Below, piece by piece: positions 1 to 5,774 of a DNA stretch of 6,009 nucleotides. Made by a program: the position numbers and the translations under genes. The DNA is from DATKMG01 sp035541995 (GTDB taxonomy: Bacteria > Acidobacteriota > Terriglobia > Versatilivoradales > Versatilivoraceae), in contig DATKMG010000707.1 in NCBI GenBank assembly GCA_035541995.1, positions 1 to 6,009 of the forward strand, given 5' to 3'. How positions within the stretch are numbered: the stretch's first letter is position 1; each line of letters begins with the position of its first letter. A model generated the notes under the pieces. The model was not told the origin of the DNA, ran no database searches, and saw nothing but the letters and a program-made list of their open reading frames with translations.

Positions 1-274
1 CGGACTTCACAATCATCTCGTTATAGTGCCGGGCTGCTTCAAGACTGCTCTGAGACACAAATCTCAGGTAGGTCATTCCTTCCTGTCTATGGCTTTTCTG
101 AGAGAATTGCTCCAGATTCTCGGCCTTTACCTTTGCCACTAATTCCTTCATGGAGTCGAGGTAGGCTTTCACCGTATCGGCATGATCATCACAACAGGGC
201 TGAAAGCCACTGCCCAGGAAACAAAACGGAACCGAGAGAATCAATACCAGGGAAACAATTAGTTTTTTGTTCAT
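1..274 (-). CDS. Unrecognised exported protein, N-terminal 91 residues (gene cut by left edge)
   Basis: An ATG at 274-272 opens a frame with no stop down to position 1, so only the first 91 residues are visible. The start is supported by GGAGG eight bases upstream. Residues 1-4 are MNKK, followed by a hydrophobic stretch (about 5-23, rich in Leu, Val, Ile and Phe), which together look like a Sec signal peptide. Cleavage near the GSG at 21-23 is plausible. Cys18 lies in VPFC, a poor lipobox, so a lipoprotein is not supported. The mature part starts with an adjacent Cys pair (27-28) in an acidic context (PCCDDH). It continues as a charged, probably helical segment (about 32-65). I do not recognise the family. 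It lies 404 bases beyond acetate kinase and behind a likely sigma-54 promoter, so it is probably a separate transcription unit. The coding call is fairly firm because start, ribosome site and signal peptide agree; the function is unknown. Confidence 0.75.
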   Translation of the reverse strand, partial: MNKKLIVSLVLILSVPFCFLGSGFQPCCDDHADTVKAYLDSMKELVAKVKAENLEQFSQKSHRQEGMTYLRFVSQSSLEAARHYNEMIVKS

Positions 275-368
275 ATTTTTCGCCTCCTGCCGTTTTCGAT
301 CACATGACCGGCAGCATGAGGTTCAGAACGGATTAACTTCCAAAGCACTGAATCTTTGCTAACACTCA

Positions 369-384
369 AGCAATTGTGCTGCCA
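369..384 (-). promoter_or_regulatory. Candidate sigma-54 (-24/-12) promoter
   Basis: Read on the minus strand the site is TGGCAGCACAATTGCT. Against the RpoN consensus TGGCACG-N4-TTGCW it keeps TGGCA and TTGCT and has the invariant GG and GC separated by exactly ten bases. The only departure is GC in place of CG in the middle. Transcription would begin roughly 12 bases beyond the GC, near 358, giving a leader of about 85 bases before the ATG at 274. Sigma-54 promoters need an upstream activator, and palindromes at 569-580 and 630-641 lie about 190-260 bases upstream, a usual distance for such sites. The promoter call rests on sequence match alone. Confidence 0.6.
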
Positions 385-568
385 TCTAGGAAGATTTTCG
401 ATGGTTAGTTCAATTACTCAAAAGTGACACTGGAAAAAAGGCACTGCAGGTGAGTCGATAGTAAGCGAGGGTCAGACAGGAGTGAGGGTTGCTTGAGAAG
501 TCCACTGCATGTGGGTGTTTTCTCCCAAAGTGGCTCTCAACCCCCAGCCAAGATGGAGCTGTCGCTTT

Positions 569-580
569 TCGATTGATCGA
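569..580. repeat. Interrupted palindrome TCGAT-TG-ATCGA
   Basis: Five-base arms TCGAT and ATCGA flank a two-base centre. It lies roughly 190 bases upstream of the candidate sigma-54 promoter, where an activator dimer could bind. It is short enough to occur by chance, and no matching second copy was seen. Confidence 0.3.
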
Positions 581-629
581 GCCATCCTGGAATCGGGCAG
601 GCAATTCTGAACCGATATGCTGGGCCTGA

Positions 630-674
630 TGGAAGCTTCCAGATTATGCAATCAATGCACGGTCTCAGATCTGG
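630..674. repeat. Cluster of overlapping palindromes downstream of acetate kinase
   Basis: A perfect 12-base palindrome, TGGAAGCTTCCA, occupies 630-641. Overlapping it is an inverted repeat with arms CCAGAT (639-644) and ATCTGG (669-674). Between those arms are two TGCA blocks five bases apart (647-650, 656-659), which could form a small inner hairpin. The right arm is itself part of the palindrome CAGATCTG (666-673). The cluster begins five bases past the acetate kinase stop in the direction of transcription. No T-run follows, so it is not a standard terminator. It could be an mRNA 3'-end structure for the operon or an activator-binding site for the sigma-54 promoter. Confidence 0.4.
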
Positions 675-678
675 TCGA

Positions 679-1914
679 CTATACAGGCTGAGGAACTCCC
701 AGGACGGCACGGACTGCGTCCCGGGCAATCAGAAGCTCCTCATTCGTCGGGATTACATAAACCTTAGTTTTACTGGAAGATGGACTGATTTCTCCCTCTT
801 TGCGAATAGTGGCTTCATTGAGAGCGGAATCGATTTCAATTCCAAAGAATTCTAGACTGTCACAGCTTTTAGCACGGACTAACGGTGCGTTTTCGCCAAT
901 CCCGCCCGTAAAGATCAGTCCGTCCACTTTCCCCAATACCCCGGCATAAGCTCCAATGTACTTCTTGATCCGGTAGCAAAAGACGTCGATGGCAAGCTTG
1001 GCTCTGTCGTTGCCTGCCCTGTACTCTTCCATCAGCTCCCTCATATCGCTGGAGATTCCGGATATTCCATACAATCCGCTGTGCTTGTTTAAGAGGGTAG
1101 TCGCTTCGTTGATCGACAACTCCTCCTTTGCCATGACGTGCAGGATCACCGACGGGTCCATGTCTCCGCTCCGGCTTCCCATCACCAACCCCTCCAGGGG
1201 GGTAAATCCCATTGAAGTATCCACAGATTTGCCCGCCCGAATCGCGCAGATGGATGCACCATTCCCCAAATGGCAGGTAATCAGATTGCCATCTTCACGG
1301 TTAAGACCCAAAATTTGGCGGAATCGATAGGCCACAAATCGATGGGATGTCCCGTGAAAACCGTAGCGACGAATCTGATGACGGCGGTAAAGGACGAAAG
1401 GCAACCCATAAATGTAAGCAGAAGGAGGCATCGTCTGGTGGAAGGAAGTATCGAAAACCGCCACTTGAGGCACATCTGGCAAGAGTTGGGCACAAACTTG
1501 GTAGCCTTTTAGATTGTGTGGATTATGAAGCGGTGCTAAGTCAATACAGTCCCGAATCTGGGCCACTACCTGTTCATCCATCAAAGTGGAGGAGCTGAAT
1601 CGCTCCCCTCCGTGAACCACGCGGTGGCCAACTACTCCTATGTCCGATTCGTCCCGGATCGCAGCATGGTCCCCTGAGGTCAGAAGAGCCAGGCACTTGG
1701 CGACAGCCGTCCTGTGATCAAGGACTTCCTCGACTGACTTAACCGGCTTTTCGTCACCATGCTGGTAGCTGATGATGGCCTCTGTTGTCCCAATCTTCTC
1801 TACGATTCCTTTGGCTAGAATGCGATCCTGATTCTGAGAGATCAGATCCGGGTCTGTCTCTATCAACTGAAATTTCACCGTCGAGCTGCCGCAATTCAAG
1901 ACCAGCGCCTTCAT
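679..1914 (-). CDS. ackA: Acetate kinase
   Basis: This cytoplasmic enzyme interconverts acetyl phosphate plus ADP with acetate plus ATP, the ATP-yielding last step of acetate-forming catabolism. Many members also accept propionate. The ATG at 1914 gives 411 residues, normal for the family, with GAAAGGG five bases upstream; a longer TTG-started form at 1938 is less likely. Family motifs appear in order: the first phosphate-binding loop with Asn7, Ser10 and Lys14; GHRVVHGGE with Arg98; FDTSFHQTMP with Asp155; YGFHGTSH with His187; HLGNGAS (215-221); GSRSGDMDP with Arg248; TGGIGEN (336-342); and the C-terminal NEE (391-393). The usual GSSS of the first loop reads GSST. Butyrate kinase is shorter (about 355 residues) and fits less well. 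Its place behind an acyl-CoA-producing oxidoreductase suggests it recovers energy from the resulting acyl phosphates, but no phosphotransacetylase is in view. Confidence 0.96.
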   Translation of the reverse strand: MKALVLNCGSSTVKFQLIETDPDLISQNQDRILAKGIVEKIGTTEAIISYQHGDEKPVKSVEEVLDHRTAVAKCLALLTSGDHAAIRDESDIGVVGHRVVHGGERFSSSTLMDEQVVAQIRDCIDLAPLHNPHNLKGYQVCAQLLPDVPQVAVFDTSFHQTMPPSAYIYGLPFVLYRRHQIRRYGFHGTSHRFVAYRFRQILGLNREDGNLITCHLGNGASICAIRAGKSVDTSMGFTPLEGLVMGSRSGDMDPSVILHVMAKEELSINEATTLLNKHSGLYGISGISSDMRELMEEYRAGNDRAKLAIDVFCYRIKKYIGAYAGVLGKVDGLIFTGGIGENAPLVRAKSCDSLEFFGIEIDSALNEATIRKEGEISPSSSKTKVYVIPTNEELLIARDAVRAVLGVPQPV

Positions 1915-1961
1915 AAAAGCCCTTTCTTCAATTTCCAAAGATTAGGTGCGTCAATAACCAC

Positions 1962-1995
1962 AAAAAAAGCCACAGAGTCGAGGATATCCGTCGAC
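1962..1995 (-). terminator. Weak candidate hairpin plus T-run between dehydrogenase and acetate kinase
   Basis: On the minus strand, arms GTCGA and TCGAC (1995-1991 and 1981-1977) flank a nine-base loop that contains the palindrome GGATATCC. Eight bases beyond the second arm is a run of seven T (1968-1962). The stem is short and too far from the T-run for a strong intrinsic terminator. It might attenuate transcription into ackA, act as an operator, or be incidental. The rest of the 121-base gap holds the acetate kinase ribosome site (1926-1920) and no convincing promoter. Confidence 0.25.
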
Positions 1996-2035
1996 CTTGC
2001 AGCTTTAACCGATTTGGACCGGGGCTGTTGCCTGA

Positions 2036-2980
2036 TTAATCAACTTTCCCGTGGTACTCAAAGAAGCCGCGCCCGGTTTTTACTCCCAGTTCACCCTCAC
2101 GCACTTTTTTGCGCAAGATTGGACACGGTCGGTATTTCAAATCCCCGAGTTCCCGAAAAAGGTAATCCATCCATTTCATGACTTCGTCCAACCCCATTCG
2201 GTCAGCTAATGCCAGCGGTCCTATTTCCAATTGGTATCCGAGTTTCATGGCGATATCCACGTCTTCGGCGCTGGCGACTCCCTCCATGACGACATGCATG
2301 GCTTCGTTAATCATGGGCAGGATGACACGAGTAGTTACATAACCGGGATACTCATACACCTCGATTGGCGTCTTACCCAGCCGAACCAGGAACCCCCGGA
2401 TCTCCTCATAGGTATCTTTCGAGGTCTCCAATCCCCGCACCAGTTCCACCAGCTTGACACGCGACACGGGATTCAGGAAATGGGCTCCAATGAATCGCTG
2501 AGGATGCGAAATACTCCGAGCCATGGCTGTAATGCTGAGAGTCGAGGTATTAGTGACAAAAAGAGTGGAGGCTGGGCAGATTTGTGACAGCTGTTTGAAC
2601 AATGCGACTTTCGAGCTCATGTCTTCAGGGATGGTTTCAATCAAAATGGGAAGTAGGTACAAGTCGTCAAGGTACGAGGTTGTCGAAAGCCTTTTCATCA
2701 GCGCCCGCTTGTCACCTTCGGTTAGAGCCCATCGGGAAATCTCGTAGTCAAAGTATTCCCCGATTTTTGTCAGGGCTGATTCTGCGAGTGTCTCGTTCAG
2801 CTCGCAAAGGACAACTTCGATACCTGCCTGAGCCAGGAAGGCGGCAATCCCGCGCCCCATCGTTCCACCCCCGATGACGCCTACCTTGTGAATTTCCCTC
2901 AGGGCATCTCCACCGTGTTGAGAATTTTCTTCTAAAGACACCTCAAAGCCACCTCGTCCTTTTTCGATGTCAATTGCCAT
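2036..2980 (-). CDS. 3-hydroxyacyl-CoA dehydrogenase (3-hydroxybutyryl-CoA dehydrogenase type)
   Basis: A cytoplasmic NAD-dependent enzyme that oxidises a 3-hydroxyacyl-CoA to the 3-oxoacyl-CoA, or the reverse, in beta-oxidation-like or butyrate-type pathways. The ATG at 2980 gives 314 residues and has GGTGGAG seven bases upstream; a start at 3073 lacks a ribosome site. After about 30 extra residues the Rossmann fold opens with GVIGGGTMGRG (34-44) and an acidic residue (Glu60) ending the second strand. Catalytic landmarks follow: NTSTLSI with Ser146, IGAHFLNP with His167, and Glu179 in LVELV. The C-terminal helical domain has NEAM, EGVASAEDVD, AMKLG, IGPL and GLD, and ends in TGRGFFEY. The position of the usual substrate-contacting Asn reads Thr217 (PGYVTTR in place of PGF-V-NR). 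The gene sits 134 bases after the oxidoreductase, so it is probably co-transcribed. The exact substrate cannot be told; hbd and paaH are both possible symbols. Confidence 0.93.
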   Translation of the reverse strand: MAIDIEKGRGGFEVSLEENSQHGGDALREIHKVGVIGGGTMGRGIAAFLAQAGIEVVLCELNETLAESALTKIGEYFDYEISRWALTEGDKRALMKRLSTTSYLDDLYLLPILIETIPEDMSSKVALFKQLSQICPASTLFVTNTSTLSITAMARSISHPQRFIGAHFLNPVSRVKLVELVRGLETSKDTYEEIRGFLVRLGKTPIEVYEYPGYVTTRVILPMINEAMHVVMEGVASAEDVDIAMKLGYQLEIGPLALADRMGLDEVMKWMDYLFRELGDLKYRPCPILRKKVREGELGVKTGRGFFEYHGKVD

Positions 2981-3114
2981 ACGCACGCTCCACCATTCTC
3001 TGTTAACCAATTCACTTCGATCAAGCTTAAAAAACGCAATGCCAAAGTGCCTTCTCCTGCTCCGACTCAGCATGGAGACCGATAAAATGAAGACAGTCCT
3101 TTCGAGACCAGATT
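2981..3114 (-). other. 134-base gap between the oxidoreductase fusion and the dehydrogenase
   Basis: The dehydrogenase frame stays open through most of this gap back to an ATG at 3073. The encoded 31 residues are basic, unlike the family and without a ribosome site. No terminator was found and no convincing promoter. The dehydrogenase ribosome site GGTGGAG lies at 2994-2988. Confidence 0.4.
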
Positions 3115-4545
3115 TCAGCTTTGTGTACCACGATAGAGCCGACCTGCTTCAAAGGCCCTGCGGTTAAGCTGCCTTAGATTCTCGTTTTCAACACTCTCTT
3201 CAAGGGCAGCATAGACGTTGGTTCTTCTTAATATCGGGCACTTCGCTAACATCGCTCCCAGTATGATCACATTTGCCACCCGATGGTCTCCCAACTCATG
3301 AGCCATTTTTGCTGCGGGGACCGGCAAGATCTCGCGCCCAGACGCTTCAGGGCTATCCGAAATGATTGCGCTATCGTAGACAATCAGTCCCCCAGATTTC
3401 ACTTGATTCTGAAACCGCTTGAGCGAGGGCGCATTCATCGCAATGAGAATGTCCGGATAGTCAACCAAAGGGGTACCAATGGGACGGTGCGAAAAAACGA
3501 CATTGCAATTGGCCGTCCCTCCCCGCATTTCCGGTCCGTAGGAAGGGAGCCACGTCGCGTGGTACCCCTCCTTCATAGCCACCGTTGCCAGAGCTACTCC
3601 CATGAACAACACTCCCTGTCCACCAAATCCAGCAATTTTCATCTCTTTCGTTTCGACCGGAAGTGTCGCTTCGCCGGAGGGATCCTCTTCGCGGGACAGA
3701 GGGAAGCCTATGTCCAGTACTCCAGCAACCCGCTCTGCTGGCAGACCCGGTCCAGTCCTTGGCCATGGTTGCCGCGAGGTTGAAAGATCCTTGTAGACAC
3801 CCAGCGGGAATACCGGGAACATTTGATCTTCAATCCATTTCCAAGCTTGGTTAGGTTTCAGCTTCCATCCGGTCGGGCACGGCGAAAGAACCTCGATCAG
3901 GGAGAAACCCCGGTTCTCAACTTGGTTCTTCAAAGCCTTCCGAATTGCTTGCCGGGTCTTCATGTAGGTCTTGGGACTCGTCAGGGCCACTCTCTCGAGG
4001 TAGGTTGAGCCCTCCAGCGTGCTGAGAAGCTCGCAAACCTTTAATGGATAACCTTCCTGGTGCGGATTCCGGCCCATTGGCGTCGTAACAGTCTTTTGCC
4101 CGATAAGCGTAGTTGGAGCCATCTGTCCCCCCGTCATGCCATAGATGGCATTATTGACGAAGAAAACCGTGATGTTCTCCCCTCGATTCGCGGAATGAAT
4201 GATCTCCGCCGTACCGATAGCCGCCAAATCTCCATCCCCCTGATATGCAATGACTATGCTTTCCGGATTGCTTCGCTTGATGCCCGTCGCGACAGCTGGA
4301 GCACGACCGTGAGCGGCCTGCACGTTTCCGACATCCAGATAGTGGTAAGCAAAAACCGAACAACCAACCGGGCTGACGAAGACGGTCCGCTCCTGAATGC
4401 CCAGGTCATCGATAGCCTCAGCAATGAACTTGTGTAACGAGCCGTGACCGCAACCGGGACAATAGTGAGTCAGCTTGACGTCCCCTTCTTTACGGTCATA
4501 AGAAGTATAGAAACTCGCGGGCTTCTCATGAACGACGGTGTACAT
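3115..4545 (-). CDS. 2-oxoacid:ferredoxin oxidoreductase, fused beta (thiamine diphosphate) and gamma subunits (VorA-VorC type)
   Basis: This protein supplies two subunits of the oxidoreductase that turns branched-chain 2-oxoacids, CoA and oxidised ferredoxin into acyl-CoA, CO2 and reduced ferredoxin. The beta part (about 1-252) has THYCPGCGHG at 26-35, SPVGCS at 58-63, and the thiamine-diphosphate/magnesium motif GDGD (103-106) with Asn131-Asn132, then YGMTGGQMAPTT (135-146). A proline-rich linker (about 253-300) leads to the gamma part (302-476), which shows GFGGQG (306-311) and PSYGPEMRGGTANC (334-347). In many species these are separate proteins of roughly 250-270 and 180 residues. The ATG at 4545 was chosen because AAGGAGG lies four bases upstream and the N-terminus matches the family; the open frame back to 4731 codes for arginine-rich sequence unlike it. 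Met302 (base 3642) sits where a separate gamma subunit would begin. Pairing with VorB next door indicates branched-chain oxoacids, though 2-oxoglutarate or pyruvate cannot be ruled out. Confidence 0.93.
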   Translation of the reverse strand: MYTVVHEKPASFYTSYDRKEGDVKLTHYCPGCGHGSLHKFIAEAIDDLGIQERTVFVSPVGCSVFAYHYLDVGNVQAAHGRAPAVATGIKRSNPESIVIAYQGDGDLAAIGTAEIIHSANRGENITVFFVNNAIYGMTGGQMAPTTLIGQKTVTTPMGRNPHQEGYPLKVCELLSTLEGSTYLERVALTSPKTYMKTRQAIRKALKNQVENRGFSLIEVLSPCPTGWKLKPNQAWKWIEDQMFPVFPLGVYKDLSTSRQPWPRTGPGLPAERVAGVLDIGFPLSREEDPSGEATLPVETKEMKIAGFGGQGVLFMGVALATVAMKEGYHATWLPSYGPEMRGGTANCNVVFSHRPIGTPLVDYPDILIAMNAPSLKRFQNQVKSGGLIVYDSAIISDSPEASGREILPVPAAKMAHELGDHRVANVIILGAMLAKCPILRRTNVYAALEESVENENLRQLNRRAFEAGRLYRGTQS

Positions 4546-4688
4546 CAAGCCTCCTTTTCTCTCAAAACCCTTAAACTCCCACTCCTGACTGACACCATGA
4601 TAATGGCTTTGCCCGCCAGGAAAACTAGTGCTCCGGCATCGCCGCTTGAATTGCCTAACTCTGGCAGACGGGGAGAACCCGGATTCAC
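4545..4688 (-). CDS. Possible 47-residue small ORF filling the vorB-vorAC gap
   Basis: A GTG at 4688 has AGGA seven bases upstream, overlapping the vorB stop region. The frame ends at a TGA (4547-4545) that overlaps the vorAC ATG as TGATG. It is in the same frame as vorB, so it equally reads as a continuation of vorB past its TAG. The predicted peptide has a Pro/Gly/Ser-rich start, a hydrophobic segment at about 18-34 (AGALVFLAGKAIIMVSV, with one lysine inside), and a basic end. I recognise no family. An open frame of 48 codons can arise by chance, and another frame across the same gap is also open. Treat it as a candidate only; noncoding spacer is the simpler reading. Confidence 0.2.
   Translation of the reverse strand: MNPGSPRLPELGNSSGDAGALVFLAGKAIIMVSVRSGSLRVLREKEA
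4550..4556 (-). promoter_or_regulatory. Shine-Dalgarno site AAGGAGG that fixes the vorAC start
   Basis: AAGGAGG ends four bases before the ATG at 4545. It is the strongest ribosome site in the window and decides between this start and the in-frame upstream start at 4731. It also lies inside the last codons of the open frame that continues from vorB, so ribosomes ending at the TGA (4547-4545) would stop directly on the start codon. Confidence 0.8.
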
Positions 4689-4697
4689 TTGTGCGTC

Positions 4698-5774
4698 CTA
4701 TTTCCCAACCGAAACGGCACCTCCGACGCAAGCCTGGACATCCTGAATCTTCCGCAGAAGTTCTTCAGGGGTCGGTACCATGCCCCCTTTTCTTCCATGG
4801 AAATGAATGGGAACAAGATCACCCACAGCCAGGCGGACGTCCTCGAGCATCTGCCCCCAGCTTAGTTCACAGACTAGGAGACTCTTGGCCTGTTCCGCCA
4901 GCGCTCTCAGTTCCTTTCCTGGAAAGGGCCACAAGGAGATCGGTCGGAACAATCCCACCTTCAGGCTACCGGCCCGAGCCTGGTCCACTACCGAGCGGAG
5001 AATCCTGGAAACGATTCCGTAGCCCACCAGAATGATATCGGCCTCGGAAGTGCGATAGCACTCGTGGCGTGTACAGCACTCAGCGGCAACAGCGTACTTC
5101 TTCTCGAGGTCATTGACGTGTCTCTCCATCGCCTCGTGCCGGAGGTGGATCGAACTAATGAGATTGTGGCGCGTCTGGGCATTCCCCTGAACAGCCCAAG
5201 CGTTGGCCGGCGGCTCCAACCCGACAGGAGAGAATTTCACGGGCTCCATCATTTGTCCCACAAAACCGTCTGTCAAAACAATCACCGGATTCCTTAGCCG
5301 ATCCGCGATTTCGAAGGCCTGCATGGTGAAATCGCACATTTCCTGGGCAGAGTTAGGAGCCAGAACAATATTGTGGTAGTTACCGTGACCACCGCCCTTG
5401 ACCATCTGGAAGTAGTCGCCTTGTTCAGGCCCAATGTTTCCCAGACCGGGACCTGCCCGCATTATATCCGCAACAACACATGGCAGTTCAGCACCCGCCA
5501 GATAGGAAAGTCCCTCTTGCATCAAGCTTAGGCCAGGCCCCGAAGAAGCTGTCATCACGCGAGTCCCGGTTGCAGCTGCACCATAGACCATATTAATGGC
5601 GGCGACTTCACTTTCCGCCTGCAAGAAGGTTCCCCCAACCTTGGGAAAGTAGTAGGCAGCCGCTTCGGCAATCTCGCTGGCAGGAGTGATCGGATAACCA
5701 TAATACGCGCGACAGCCCGCCAGAATTGCCCCCTTGACTACGGCAACGTTTCCTTTGGTGAGTTTCTTAGACAT
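4698..5774 (-). CDS. vorB: 2-oxoacid:ferredoxin oxidoreductase alpha subunit, VorB type (3-methyl-2-oxobutanoate dehydrogenase)
   Basis: This alpha subunit pairs with the beta-gamma fusion and the ferredoxin subunit in a cytoplasmic complex that oxidatively decarboxylates branched-chain 2-oxoacids to acyl-CoA. It is 358 residues, usual for VorB. The N-terminus has KGN (7-9), then AGCRAYYGYPITPASEI (19-35), the signature of the pyrimidine-binding domain. Next come the conserved QAESEVAAINMVYGAA segment (about 52-67), TASSGPGLSLMQEG, AELPCVV, and RAGPGLGNIGPEQGDYFQ with KGGGHG. The GLGNI and GGGHG signatures match VorB better than the 2-oxoglutarate subunit KorA. The protein ends soon after GGMVPTPEELL, as family members do. 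The ATG at 5774 overlaps the end of the ferredoxin gene by eight bases (ATGTCTAA). No clear Shine-Dalgarno precedes it, so translation is probably coupled to the ferredoxin gene. The stop is TAG at 4700-4698. Confidence 0.94.
   Translation of the reverse strand: MSKKLTKGNVAVVKGAILAGCRAYYGYPITPASEIAEAAAYYFPKVGGTFLQAESEVAAINMVYGAAATGTRVMTASSGPGLSLMQEGLSYLAGAELPCVVADIMRAGPGLGNIGPEQGDYFQMVKGGGHGNYHNIVLAPNSAQEMCDFTMQAFEIADRLRNPVIVLTDGFVGQMMEPVKFSPVGLEPPANAWAVQGNAQTRHNLISSIHLRHEAMERHVNDLEKKYAVAAECCTRHECYRTSEADIILVGYGIVSRILRSVVDQARAGSLKVGLFRPISLWPFPGKELRALAEQAKSLLVCELSWGQMLEDVRLAVGDLVPIHFHGRKGGMVPTPEELLRKIQDVQACVGGAVSVGK

Larger units (their letters stand above)
275..678. other. Gene-free stretch between acetate kinase and the exported-protein gene
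   Basis: These 404 bases contain no frame that looks like a protein. Short open frames on both strands lack ribosome sites and recognisable composition. Apart from the sigma-54-like site at 369-384 and the palindromes at 569-580 and 630-674, the stretch holds a small inverted repeat with arms TTGCT/AGCAA (minus strand, about 373-355) just beyond the promoter. No GC-rich hairpin followed by a T-run was found after acetate kinase, so no intrinsic terminator can be named for the upstream operon. The best reading is an upstream regulatory region for the gene at 1-274. Confidence 0.6.

Noticed and set aside
133..336. 67-codon open frame on the plus strand near the left edge
   Set aside because: It runs opposite the start of the exported-protein gene, which has a signal peptide and ribosome site; the plus-strand product has neither.
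601..681. Intrinsic terminator after acetate kinase
   Set aside because: Inverted repeats are present, but none is followed by a T-run on the minus strand.
1915..1938. TTG start eight codons before the acetate kinase ATG
   Set aside because: The ATG at 1914 gives the family's usual N-terminus and has its own ribosome site; the extra codons contain that ribosome site.
674..1995. GTCGAC on both sides of acetate kinase as insertion repeats
   Set aside because: A six-base palindrome found twice about 1.3 kb apart is expected by chance, and nothing else suggests a mobile element.
2981..3073. 31-residue extension of the dehydrogenase from the ATG at 3073
   Set aside because: It has no ribosome site and a basic, unfamiliar sequence, while the ATG at 2980 has GGTGGAG at good spacing.
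3283..3783. 166-codon open frame on the plus strand
   Set aside because: It lies entirely opposite the fusion gene, whose motifs are unmistakable. Its translation has no recognisable features.
4546..4731. 62-residue N-terminal extension of the beta-gamma fusion
   Set aside because: The extension is arginine-rich, overlaps the end of vorB and is unlike the family; a strong Shine-Dalgarno site and a family-like N-terminus support the start at 4545.
4698..5774. Assignment of the alpha subunit to 2-oxoglutarate oxidoreductase (KorA)
   Set aside because: The GPGLGNIGPEQGDYFQ and KGGGHG segments follow the VorB pattern, not the KorA pattern.
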